From positions 1-24,215 of the forward strand of contig JAEXTR010000080.1 in assembly GCA_023406915.1 (NCBI GenBank): 24,215 nt of DNA, in the 5' to 3' direction. Source of the stretch: Bacteroidota bacterium (GTDB taxonomy: Bacteria > Bacteroidota > Ignavibacteria > Ignavibacteriales > Ignavibacteriaceae). Within the stretch, counting starts at the first letter, position 1, and each line of letters starts with the position of its first letter. Under the pieces are notes generated by a model that worked only from the letters and a program-made list of their open reading frames with translations, ran no database searches and had not been told where the DNA came from. This document shows, one piece after another, positions 1 to 6,338 of the stretch. The translations under genes and the position numbers were made by a program.

Positions 1-850
1 GAATGAGAGTCGATGTAAAATATTTATTACGTACGGTTACCCATTCAACCCCTTTGGGGAACGGGTGATCTTCCTTCGGGGTAGTGATGCCTGAAGCATT
101 AACGATTTCCTGGGTTCCGGCAAGGAAGACACTGGCATTGGAATAATTTGCCTCATCCACACTGTTCTCTTCAACGCTGCGAATACCACCTTTCCAGGAG
201 ATACTGTATTTATCATCCCTGATCCAGCCGGCAAAACCATTGAAGGTCACAGCAATGTTTGCATCGTAGGTTGAACCCCTGAGTGCATAGCGGAGGGATA
301 CAGAACGCTGAGAGTCAATCTTTGCCGTATAGGTTATTGCGATACTGTCTGTACCGGAAATCTTTGCTTCATTTTTACTGAAGTCTGTGGTAAACTGTAG
401 CTTTCCTGTGGAGTAACCTCTTCCATCTGCACCCCTGAATTCGAGATCAAAGGTACCCTGATTGAGAAGTTGAACATCCGTATAATAGAATGGAGAATCT
501 TCTTTATCGGCAGCATACCAGTTCTTGTACTTTTTCAGGAAGATTCTTTTAATTTTTCCACCCTGATCGGTGAATGCAAATCTTGCAACATCATTTTCAA
601 TCCAGATCAGCTTTTCCGGGCGTGACTGATTACTGAGGGTTTCACCTCCGCTAACAGTATCCTTTTCCTGGTTCGTGAGGACGGGATCCGGAACAGATTT
701 GGTGTCCTGTTGTTTTACCGTGGTATCAGTTTGGGTGGGAGTCGGTTTCTGTTGCTGCTGCTGTTCTGTGGGTGACGGGGAGTTCAGATACAGCCACACC
801 ATCAGTACGACGGTGATCAGAATGAAGCCGATAATAGATTGTTTATCCAT
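1..850 (-). CDS. yidC: Membrane protein insertase YidC, N-terminal part (runs off window)
   Basis: YidC inserts and folds inner-membrane proteins, alone or with SecYEG. The gene starts at the ATG at 850 and is still open at base 1, so about 283 codons are visible and the conserved C-terminal insertase core lies outside the window. The protein begins MDKQSIIGFILITVVLMVW, a single N-terminal transmembrane segment typical of Gram-negative and FCB-group YidC. A Gln-run and a Thr/Pro/Lys-rich linker follow, then the large beta-rich periplasmic P1 domain (from about residue 75 onward). It lies 24 bases downstream of yidD in the rpmH-rnpA-yidD-yidC cluster, where it is normally cotranscribed. Identification rests on the N-terminus, the P1-type sequence and the gene order. 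The reading frame has no stop in the visible part. Confidence 0.93.
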   Translation of the reverse strand, partial: MDKQSIIGFILITVVLMVWLYLNSPSPTEQQQQQKPTPTQTDTTVKQQDTKSVPDPVLTNQEKDTVSGGETLSNQSRPEKLIWIENDVARFAFTDQGGKIKRIFLKKYKNWYAADKEDSPFYYTDVQLLNQGTFDLEFRGADGRGYSTGKLQFTTDFSKNEAKISGTDSIAITYTAKIDSQRSVSLRYALRGSTYDANIAVTFNGFAGWIRDDKYSISWKGGIRSVEENSVDEANYSNASVFLAGTQEIVNASGITTPKEDHPFPKGVEWVTVRNKYFTSTLI

Positions 851-874
851 AAAATTCAGAGTCCGGATGATTGG

Positions 875-1084
875 TTACTCAACGGGATCATACCCGCCTT
901 TGTTAAAAGGATTGCAGCGGAGAATCCGCCATACCGACTTGGCTAATCCGCGAAAGAAGCCATATTTCGTGACTGCCTGAAGGGAGTACTCGGAACAAGT
1001 CGGATAGAATCTGCAGGAATTGGGGAGCAATGGCGACAGGAACTTTCTGTACCCTTGGATCAGAAATATCAACACATACTTCAT
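875..1084 (-). CDS. yidD: Membrane protein insertion efficiency factor YidD
   Basis: A 69-residue protein of the YidD (DUF37, haemolytic-domain) family, a small inner-membrane-associated factor that assists YidC-dependent insertion. The family signature is clear: GYRKFLSPLLPNSCRFYPTC near the N-terminus, followed by SEYSLQAVTKYG and a C-terminal RCNPFNKGGYDPV. Both conserved Cys residues of the CRFYPTC motif and the Cys in RCNP are present. The length is normal for the family. Its ATG overlaps the rnpA stop by 4 bases (ATGA), indicating translational coupling, and yidC follows after 24 bases. Nothing is unusual. Confidence 0.96.
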   Translation of the reverse strand: MKYVLIFLIQGYRKFLSPLLPNSCRFYPTCSEYSLQAVTKYGFFRGLAKSVWRILRCNPFNKGGYDPVE

Positions 1085-1482
1085 TGCAGTTTATGTATTA
1101 CCTTCTGCAGCACCGAGCCTACCTCAGGAAATATATCACTGAGTTTGTATGCTATTCCGTCTTTGCTGCTGATCCGGTTAACCGAAAAAACGATGGTCAA
1201 TGCCAACCCCCGCTCCTTGCAGAATGCAGTGATTTCCTGCTTCTGAAGACGGTAGGCCTCCCTGATCAGTCGTTTCATTCTTACTCTCCATACTGCCTTC
1301 CCTGCCCTGCGGGACACGGCGGCGGCAATGGAAACGCCGGGCGGAGTGCCGGCAGGAAGCACGCAGTATATGCCTTTCATGCGCCTTCCGGCTGAGTGAG
1401 CAATCTTCCCTTCCGCGTACAGAAGTTCAAATAATTTTTTACTCTTTATCCGTTCATTCCGGGAAAGAGAAAATTGCTTCAA
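1081..1482 (-). CDS. rnpA: Ribonuclease P protein component
   Basis: The protein subunit of RNase P, which binds the catalytic RNA (rnpB) and helps recognise the 5' leader of precursor tRNAs. It has 133 residues, slightly longer than the usual 110-125. The N-terminal LSRNERIKSKKLFELLY matches the family start. The conserved basic helix reads GKAVWRVRMKRLIREAYR: the normally invariant Asn of the RNR signature is Val here (RVR), while the flanking Lys/Arg and the KR..RE part are kept. The start used is a TTG only 2 bases after the rpmH stop. No in-frame ATG or GTG was seen just upstream, so translation probably depends on coupling to rpmH. The stop overlaps yidD by 4 bases. Confidence 0.92.
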   Translation of the reverse strand: MKQFSLSRNERIKSKKLFELLYAEGKIAHSAGRRMKGIYCVLPAGTPPGVSIAAAVSRRAGKAVWRVRMKRLIREAYRLQKQEITAFCKERGLALTIVFSVNRISSKDGIAYKLSDIFPEVGSVLQKVIHKLQ

Positions 1483-1484
1483 CC

Positions 1485-1631
1485 TTATTTCTCGTCGCTG
1501 ACCGTAAGCTTCTTGCGTCCGGCTGCGCGGCGTCTTGACAGAATTTTTCTGCCGTTCTTCGTTGCCATTCTTTCTCTGAAACCGTGCTTATTCTTTCTTT
1601 TACGGTTACTTGGCTGAAATGTTCTTTTCAT
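1485..1631 (-). CDS. rpmH: Large-subunit ribosomal protein bL34
   Basis: A 48-residue, highly basic ribosomal protein of the 50S subunit. It begins MKRTFQPSNRKRKNKHGFRE and continues with RMATKNGRKILSRRRAAGRK, the diagnostic bL34 sequence, ending in a short LTVSDEK tail. A good Shine-Dalgarno sequence (GGAGG) lies 7-8 bases before the ATG. It is the first gene of the rpmH-rnpA-yidD-yidC cluster, with rnpA starting 2 bases after its stop. In many bacteria rpmH sits directly beside dnaA. Here a metallopeptidase gene, a weak ORF and a tRNA lie between them. Confidence 0.97.
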   Translation of the reverse strand: MKRTFQPSNRKRKNKHGFRERMATKNGRKILSRRRAAGRKKLTVSDEK

Positions 1632-1659
1632 TTTTATGAACCTCCAATTATAAAGACCT

Positions 1660-1690
1660 CAAAAATAAGCATTTACGGCATATTTTCAAA
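1660..1690 (-). promoter_or_regulatory. Candidate Bacteroidota-type promoter for rpmH operon
   Basis: Read on the minus strand, TTTG (1690-1687) is followed by 19 bases and TATTTTTG (1667-1660). This is an exact match to the Bacteroidota primary-sigma pattern TTTG-N(about 19-20)-TAnnTTTG. The predicted start point would leave a leader of roughly 20 bases containing the GGAGG ribosome-binding site of rpmH. A σ70-like TATAAT at 1652-1647 lies too close to the gene to be preferred. The surroundings are AT-rich, so chance matches are possible. Confidence 0.5.
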
Positions 1691-1756
1691 AAAAGAGTTT
1701 GGCTAAACACAGGAAAAATCTTTCTCCCCCTGTTTTCAGCCCGGAAACGGCATTTC

Positions 1757-3829
1757 TTACTTTTCTTCCATCTGATGTAAAGCCCGTTCCGTTGCATCCA
1801 ATAATGCCTCTGCACCTACTTTTGATCCGGTAGCTTTCTGCATCCACATGTCAGGCAGAATGTTTCCGATGGTGGTCATCCGCTCAACTTCTGCACCCAG
1901 ATTTCCGGTTTTTCGGATGTGCTCTTCAACCTGATGCGCAATCAGATGACCGATCGGGTAATCAGGCAGATACAGGAAGGAATCTATCATGTGGGAATAG
2001 ACTGCCAGCAGCGGGACGTCCTGTTTTCCAAATATTTCAGCATAATAGGTATTCCAAATCTCTTTTGCCAGCCGAATGACAGCTTCCTTTAACTGATCTG
2101 CATTTGCATCCGGATTCTGATACATCCATCTCCATACCCGCATATCAAGCAGCGCAACACCGGCAATCTCGGCAGTAGCCCAGAAATCATTCAATGTCTT
2201 CAGCGCTTCGGCTTCAGGGTCTTCCTGGGATAATCCCAAAACTTTCAGATCGTTTGCCTGAAACAGGAATGCAATAGCCTCGGTGAAGGCTGTGTTCGGA
2301 ACACCCTGCAGCAGCCAATGGTCAACATCATTCAAACTGAAGGTTTGCTCAACATTGTGACCGAGTTCATGAATCGCAATATTGAAACCCTTGTAATTCA
2401 TCCCCTCTTTTCCGATCCTGGTACGCAGCCGTGCACTTGCCCCACGCAGCAAAGCACCCCATGCATGCCCTGATCCGCGGGCGGGATCAACATCAATATG
2501 CTTTGCAAGGTAGGCTGCACGATCATCAGCAAAACCGAGACTCTTCAGTATAACCGGCAGATCATCTTTAAATGCCTTTGCATCCGGATACCGTTTTGCT
2601 ACCATCACGTCCAGGTCTTCTTCACTATACTTTGACTTCGGCTTGAATCCGTTGTACCAGATATCAAAGGGACGCAATGTTCTTCCCAAACGCTGTTCAA
2701 TGATATTTGCAACATCCTTTCTCATCGGGGATGAGATCACATCAGTAAGCATCTTTTCTATCTGCTCTTCGGGTATCTGACGTGAGAGTTGGAATCTGCG
2801 GTCGATCAGCGTTGGGGTTGATGGGGAGAATGGATCAACCAGGCGGGAAGCGCGGAATGTTTTCAGCAGCATTTCATATCGTCTGCTTCCTTCCGGATTG
2901 TTGTTTACTGACGTGGTGGCAGGAAATTCCTTTTCATCAAAATCTATGACATCTGAGATTTTTACTTCATTAGTAAAGGGATTCCAGTCAACGCGGGGAT
3001 TATTCACCACGATGGCAGGTATTGTCTGGGTGATGATACGACCCATAACCTTTTGGATGAGGAGCTGCTTTTCCAAACCATTGGTTTTGTCAGCATAATC
3101 AGCCTTGATCTGGTCACGCAGGTTCCAATGGGAGAGTAACTTCATTCCTTTTGGAAAGAGCCGTTCTCCTTTTTCGCTGAGGATATGATGCATCCATATA
3201 TTGTATTCGGCGATATATTGTGATGCTTCAGCAGAAGCTTTTCCAATTTCCAGATTTACCTCAGCAGGTACGCGGGATGCAAAACGCTGTGCAAGTCTCT
3301 GTTCCGCCCAGTCTCTTCTTGTCCATGTAGCCTGATGCGCAAGCGCTTCATCGAGTGATGAGAGTTTGAAGTTGAGCAGTACAACGAACGCAAGCTTATT
3401 AGCAAAGAAGTCATCATTCAGATGTGCCGATGGTTCATACCCTGCCAGAATTTCATGTGCGGGAAGAATGGGACCGCTATCAAGATCAACCTGCCATCTG
3501 AGTGCCAGACCGATTTCAAGCATGTGCCCTTCAACTTTATGGAAAACTTCCTCCAATGTAGAGAACAGGGCATTATTGTCCGTCTCAGTGCCGGCAAATT
3601 GGGTTCTGACAAAATCAGCGAAGTCAGTCTCGGAGCCATCTTCACTTCGCCACAATGATGCAACCTGTTTCATACCAGTTACCAGGCGGTCTCCGGCTGT
3701 ATCACCATATTTTTGGCGCAACTCTTTTTCAAGTTGTGCCCGTGTTTCAGCAAAGGGGATTGTTTGTTGTCCGAAAACGTTAAAGGCTACAGTAATCATA
3801 AGCAGCAGTATCGTTGTTAGTTTGCACAT
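1757..3829 (-). CDS. Secreted zinc metallopeptidase with HEXXH motif (M3/M32-like)
   Basis: A 690-residue protein with a signal peptide (MCKLTTILLLMITVAFNVFG, probable cleavage before QQ), so it is exported. There is no lipobox. The zinc-binding motif is HELGH at residues 487-491. A Glu in NTAFTEAIAF, about residue 517, is spaced as the third ligand of gluzincins (HEXXH, about 25 residues, E). Near the C-terminus FLYLPDYPIGHLIAHQ resembles the F-x-Y-F-P-x-Y-x-L-G segment of M32 carboxypeptidases and the corresponding part of M3 oligopeptidases. The mostly helical rest fits that fold. I cannot assign a specific family or substrate; a periplasmic oligo- or carboxypeptidase is the best guess. 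The gene lies between rpmH and the origin, on the same strand as the rpmH cluster with a 125-base gap. The ATG at 3829 is preceded by GGTGA. Confidence 0.85.
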   Translation of the reverse strand: MCKLTTILLLMITVAFNVFGQQTIPFAETRAQLEKELRQKYGDTAGDRLVTGMKQVASLWRSEDGSETDFADFVRTQFAGTETDNNALFSTLEEVFHKVEGHMLEIGLALRWQVDLDSGPILPAHEILAGYEPSAHLNDDFFANKLAFVVLLNFKLSSLDEALAHQATWTRRDWAEQRLAQRFASRVPAEVNLEIGKASAEASQYIAEYNIWMHHILSEKGERLFPKGMKLLSHWNLRDQIKADYADKTNGLEKQLLIQKVMGRIITQTIPAIVVNNPRVDWNPFTNEVKISDVIDFDEKEFPATTSVNNNPEGSRRYEMLLKTFRASRLVDPFSPSTPTLIDRRFQLSRQIPEEQIEKMLTDVISSPMRKDVANIIEQRLGRTLRPFDIWYNGFKPKSKYSEEDLDVMVAKRYPDAKAFKDDLPVILKSLGFADDRAAYLAKHIDVDPARGSGHAWGALLRGASARLRTRIGKEGMNYKGFNIAIHELGHNVEQTFSLNDVDHWLLQGVPNTAFTEAIAFLFQANDLKVLGLSQEDPEAEALKTLNDFWATAEIAGVALLDMRVWRWMYQNPDANADQLKEAVIRLAKEIWNTYYAEIFGKQDVPLLAVYSHMIDSFLYLPDYPIGHLIAHQVEEHIRKTGNLGAEVERMTTIGNILPDMWMQKATGSKVGAEALLDATERALHQMEEK

Positions 3830-3852
3830 AATGTATCACCAGGAATATTTCT

Positions 3853-4014
3853 TTGAATAGTCAGCATTTAAAAAGGAAAAATACTCTTAATGCGGATGAA
3901 ATAAAACAGCTTTCAGAAATACCAATAGATGACGAAGAGGTAATTGATCTCTATAAAAATAGAGCCCCATCTTTTCTGCTTCGTCCGTGTTTCCATTATC
4001 ACCCTGTTTTTTAA
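3853..4014 (+). CDS. Possible small protein or gene remnant, 53 residues
   Basis: An open frame of 53 codons starts at a TTG (3853) with AGGA eight bases upstream and ends at TAA (4012-4014). The predicted peptide starts MNSQHLKRKNTLNADEIKQL and includes the acidic, coding-like stretch IPIDDEEVIDLYKNRAP, then ends in an aromatic/His-rich tail (FHYHPVF). I do not recognise it. It lies on the opposite strand to the peptidase gene, over that gene's likely promoter, and 33 bases before the tRNA. It may be a real small protein, the truncated 5' end of a decayed gene, or chance. The composition makes it worth listing but the evidence is thin. Confidence 0.3.
   Translation: MNSQHLKRKNTLNADEIKQLSEIPIDDEEVIDLYKNRAPSFLLRPCFHYHPVF
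3876..3883 (-). promoter_or_regulatory. Candidate -7 element of metallopeptidase promoter
   Basis: On the minus strand TATTTTTC matches seven of eight positions of TAnnTTTG and would give the peptidase mRNA a leader of about 40 bases. No convincing TTTG -33 partner is present; the best is TTTT at 19 bases. The same octamer recurs upstream of dnaA and pepT, which is the main reason for listing it. Confidence 0.22.
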
Positions 4015-4047
4015 TAACGATTTTTTTTAATTTTGGAATATGGTTCC

Positions 4048-4120
4048 GGGGCTATAGCTCAGCTGGGAGAGCGACTCGTTCGCAACGAGTAGGTCGGCGG
4101 TTCGATCCCGCTTAGCTCCA
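4048..4120 (+). tRNA. tRNA-Ala, anticodon CGC
   Basis: A 73-base cloverleaf. The acceptor stem is GGGGCTA with TAGCTCC, including the G3:U70 wobble pair that identifies alanine tRNAs. The D stem is GCTC/GAGC. The anticodon stem is ACTCG/CGAGT with loop TTCGCAA, giving anticodon CGC, which reads GCG. The T arm is GGCGG TTCGATC CCGCT. The discriminator base is A and the CCA end is not encoded. The gene lies just upstream of the dnaA-proximal origin region and is followed by an intrinsic terminator. Confidence 0.97.
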
Positions 4121-4154
4121 CAAAATTTTTGTTTTTCCACTTGCGCAACCGGTC

Positions 4155-4193
4155 TCCGGGATTTGCCAGAACCCCGGATTTTGACTGTTTTTG
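4155..4193 (+). terminator. Intrinsic terminator after tRNA-Ala
   Basis: A perfect 6-bp stem TCCGGG (4155-4160) and CCCGGA (4173-4178) with a 12-base loop, followed directly by TTTT and then a second T-run (GTTTTTG). The position, about 35 bases after the tRNA, fits termination of the tRNA transcript before the origin region. Confidence 0.6.
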
Positions 4194-4287
4194 CACAATT
4201 AAATCGCCCTTTTTTCACGGTTCAACTCTTTCTTTAAAATGCAATACCCTGCATGTTTTTTTATCATTAAAATTTAAAATATTTCTC

Positions 4288-4318
4288 TTGCACTTGCCGT
4301 CTTTCGTGTCTATTTTTC
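4288..4318 (+). promoter_or_regulatory. Weak candidate promoter for dnaA
   Basis: TTG (4288-4290), 20 bases, then TATTTTTC (4311-4318), a seven-of-eight match to TAnnTTTG. It would leave a long leader of about 260 bases carrying the DnaA boxes. The match is short and the region AT-rich, so confidence is low. No better candidate closer to dnaA was found. Confidence 0.2.
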
Positions 4319-4584
4319 AACAGATTATATGGGGTCGGGATTTGTTGACAAAATGTGGATAACTTTTCTCTGTGAAAATTGTTTCACACTCACACTTCCA
4401 AACAACAAGGATTTTAAAGCTCTACACTTGTGAGTTTACATTAAAAAAAGTCTGGTATGTTACTATTTAATAATAAGTTAACAGCTTTTTTGAAAATGTG
4501 GATAACTTGTGAATAAATCCGCTCATAATTTTTGATATTTTTACTAAACCATTGATATGTAAGCCCCTGCGCTGTTGATAAGAT

Positions 4585-5988
4585 ATGTTCAAATTGCTAA
4601 GTTCTGACTCTTCACCTAAATCTGAACCTAAACTGATCTGGGATAAATGCCTTGAAATTATCAGTAAGGAGATTAAGCCCCTTACCTATAATTCCTGGTT
4701 TTTACCGATAAAACCCCTCTCACTCGAGGGTGATAATCTCACCGTGCAATTAATGCACAAACTTCAGTGGGAATACATTGAAGAACACTTTGCGGAAGTT
4801 TTAAAAAAGGCACTGACCACCGTGCTGGGTCCCGCTGCAAAGCTTAATTATATTATCATTGAAGACACGAATATTGAACCACCAGTTCATGTCACCCCAC
4901 CCTTACGGGAAAGACAAGAGAATATCCATTCAAGATCACAGCTTCCCCCCGAAGAGTATGTTTCAGGAATCAGGGATGGCCTTGAGTTTTTTAATTTCGT
5001 GAAGGGAGAGGGAAATCAGCTAGCCGTGGCGGCAGCCACTGCTGTGTCCGACAATCCGGGTGGCACTTCCTTCAACCCCCTTTTTATCTATGGTGGCGTA
5101 GGACTTGGTAAAACACACCTGCTGCATGCCATCGGAAATGGTGTCATTAAAAAGTTTCCCAATAAAAAGATAAAGTACACTGAAAGCCAGCGCTTTGCGA
5201 GTGAACTGGTTGAACTGATCCAGCAAAACCAGAAAGAAGAGTTTATCAGGCTCTATTCCCGCTATGATGTGCTGATCATTGATGATATTCAGTTCCTGAA
5301 GAATCTTGAAAAAACACAGGATTACCTGTTTCACATTTTTAATGCCATGCATCAGAATGGTAAACAGATCATTTTTGCCAGCGACAAGGCACCCAAGGAT
5401 ATCAGTGGTATTAATGAACGTCTTATTTCACGATTTCATTGGGGTCTCAGCGTTGACATTCAGCCGCCGGATTTTGAAACGCGTGTAGCAATACTGTATA
5501 AAAAGGCTCCTGTTTTTGGTGTTCATCTTCCCGCTGAACTGTTTGAGTACATCGCAACCCACATTACCAGTAATATCAGGGAACTGGAAGGGTGTCTCAC
5601 GAAACTAAAAATGTATCAGTTGATGGATACAGGTATTGACCTGGAATTGGTAAAACGGACCGTACGTGAAATTTCCACCAACAAACGACAAGTGATAGGC
5701 ATTGACCTTATTACGAAAATTGTTTGTGAATCATTTGGTGTGGATGAAAAGAAAATACGTGATAAAACCCGGAAAGCTGATATTGCAATAGCACGCCAGG
5801 TGGCGATGTATCTTTCAAAACAGATGACAAGGTCCTCCCTGAAAATGATTGGTCTTCATTTTGGCGGACGCGATCACTCAACGGTCATTCACGCTATCAC
5901 TACTGTAGATAATTTAATGACTTCCGACGCAACCATGAAACAAATGGTTGAAGAAATAAAGTATAAAGTGGAGATTGCATCGGTATAA
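4585..5988 (+). CDS. dnaA: Chromosomal replication initiator protein DnaA
   Basis: The AAA+ initiator that binds DnaA boxes, melts the origin and recruits the helicase. It has 467 residues, a normal length. Domain I (about 1-85) starts KLIWDKCLEIISKEIKPLTY. A short linker follows, then the AAA+ core with Walker A GGVGLGKT (170-177), Walker B LIIDD (230-234) and the sensor/arginine region ERLISRFHWGL. The C-terminal domain IV has the DnaA-box-binding signature GGRDHSTVIHA from about residue 427. The ATG at 4585 lacks a clear Shine-Dalgarno sequence, and a DnaA box ends 3 bases before it, so initiation of expression may be subject to autorepression. DnaA-box clusters lie on both sides of the gene. 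Confidence 0.98.
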   Translation: MFKLLSSDSSPKSEPKLIWDKCLEIISKEIKPLTYNSWFLPIKPLSLEGDNLTVQLMHKLQWEYIEEHFAEVLKKALTTVLGPAAKLNYIIIEDTNIEPPVHVTPPLRERQENIHSRSQLPPEEYVSGIRDGLEFFNFVKGEGNQLAVAAATAVSDNPGGTSFNPLFIYGGVGLGKTHLLHAIGNGVIKKFPNKKIKYTESQRFASELVELIQQNQKEEFIRLYSRYDVLIIDDIQFLKNLEKTQDYLFHIFNAMHQNGKQIIFASDKAPKDISGINERLISRFHWGLSVDIQPPDFETRVAILYKKAPVFGVHLPAELFEYIATHITSNIRELEGCLTKLKMYQLMDTGIDLELVKRTVREISTNKRQVIGIDLITKIVCESFGVDEKKIRDKTRKADIAIARQVAMYLSKQMTRSSLKMIGLHFGGRDHSTVIHAITTVDNLMTSDATMKQMVEEIKYKVEIASV

Positions 5989-6338
5989 CTGTACCGCATG
6001 TGGAAAACCTGTGTATATCGTGTGCATAGGGCGTGGATAAGGTACCGGTTATACACAGTGTGGGGATAACCCCCGCAGAAACCAAAACCCCGCACAGATT
6101 ATACAGTGATCAGATAGTGATAATCCTATACAGAACAACAGTTTAGATGGTTATCCTCTTATCCACAGTATAATAACAATAACAAGATAATTTTAAAATA
6201 TACTTTCTTTATCTTTTCTTACGGTGTGGGTAAGTCAGTTCAGCGAACTTTAATCCTGTAATAGCTGAATGAATTTTTTTCGGATTGATGATGATTCCCT
6301 TTTTTCGTACATTGCCCTGTTGAATTTGGAGTTATTTT
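5989..6338. other. Origin region, part 2: dnaA-dnaN intergenic oriC
   Basis: A 350-base non-coding region with several DnaA-box-like 9-mers: TGTGGAAAA (5999-6007), CGTGGATAA (6032-6040) and TTATACACA (6049-6057), each one mismatch from consensus, and a perfect TTATCCACA (6159-6167). Degenerate copies occur around 6059-6070, 6110-6118 and 6151-6159. Box orientation changes within the region. The AT-rich stretch after 6167 is annotated separately. Boxes on both sides of dnaA resemble the bipartite arrangement described in Bacillus and Helicobacter. The end of the region carries the dnaN leader and its GGAG ribosome-binding site. Confidence 0.75.
6159..6225 (+). other. Candidate DNA unwinding element beside a perfect DnaA box
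   Basis: The perfect DnaA box TTATCCACA (6159-6167) is followed at once by an AT-rich tract whose first part has a 3-base rhythm: TAA TAA CAA TAA CAA (6171-6185). A further run of almost only A and T (to about 6215) follows. Such a box, trinucleotide and AT-rich order resembles the DnaA-trio/unwinding layout known from Bacillus subtilis. The match to the published trio consensus is partial and there is no GC-rich spacer, so the assignment is an inference. Confidence 0.45.

Larger units (their letters stand above)
4121..4584. other. Origin region, part 1: DnaA boxes upstream of dnaA
   Basis: A 464-base stretch without a convincing gene. Two perfect DnaA boxes in the TGTGGATAA orientation lie at 4354-4362 and 4497-4505. 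One-mismatch boxes are TGTGAATAA at 4508-4516 and TGTTGATAA at 4573-4581, the last ending 3 bases before the dnaA start codon. Between them the sequence is very AT-rich (for example around 4464-4480). The region also contains the tRNA terminator. The boxes probably serve origin function and DnaA autoregulation together. Confidence 0.75.

Noticed and set aside
675..980. Plus-strand 101-codon ORF
   Set aside because: Antisense to the yidC start and yidD, both of which are clear family members. Its peptide is low-complexity (Cys/Val-rich).
1030..1395. Plus-strand 121-codon ORF
   Set aside because: Antisense shadow of rnpA with no recognisable protein features.
3366..3860. Plus-strand 164-codon ORF
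   Set aside because: Antisense shadow of the N-terminal part of the metallopeptidase. It is Ser/Arg-rich with no domain pattern, and the opposite strand carries a signal peptide and a continuous frame.
4048..4120. tRNA-Ala as an integration site for a mobile element
   Set aside because: No integrase gene and no second copy of the tRNA 3' end was seen in the window.
4027..4218. Minus-strand 63-codon ORF (contains GAKRDRTADLLVANES)
   Set aside because: It is the antisense of tRNA-Ala. This peptide is a well-known spurious product found opposite such tRNA genes.
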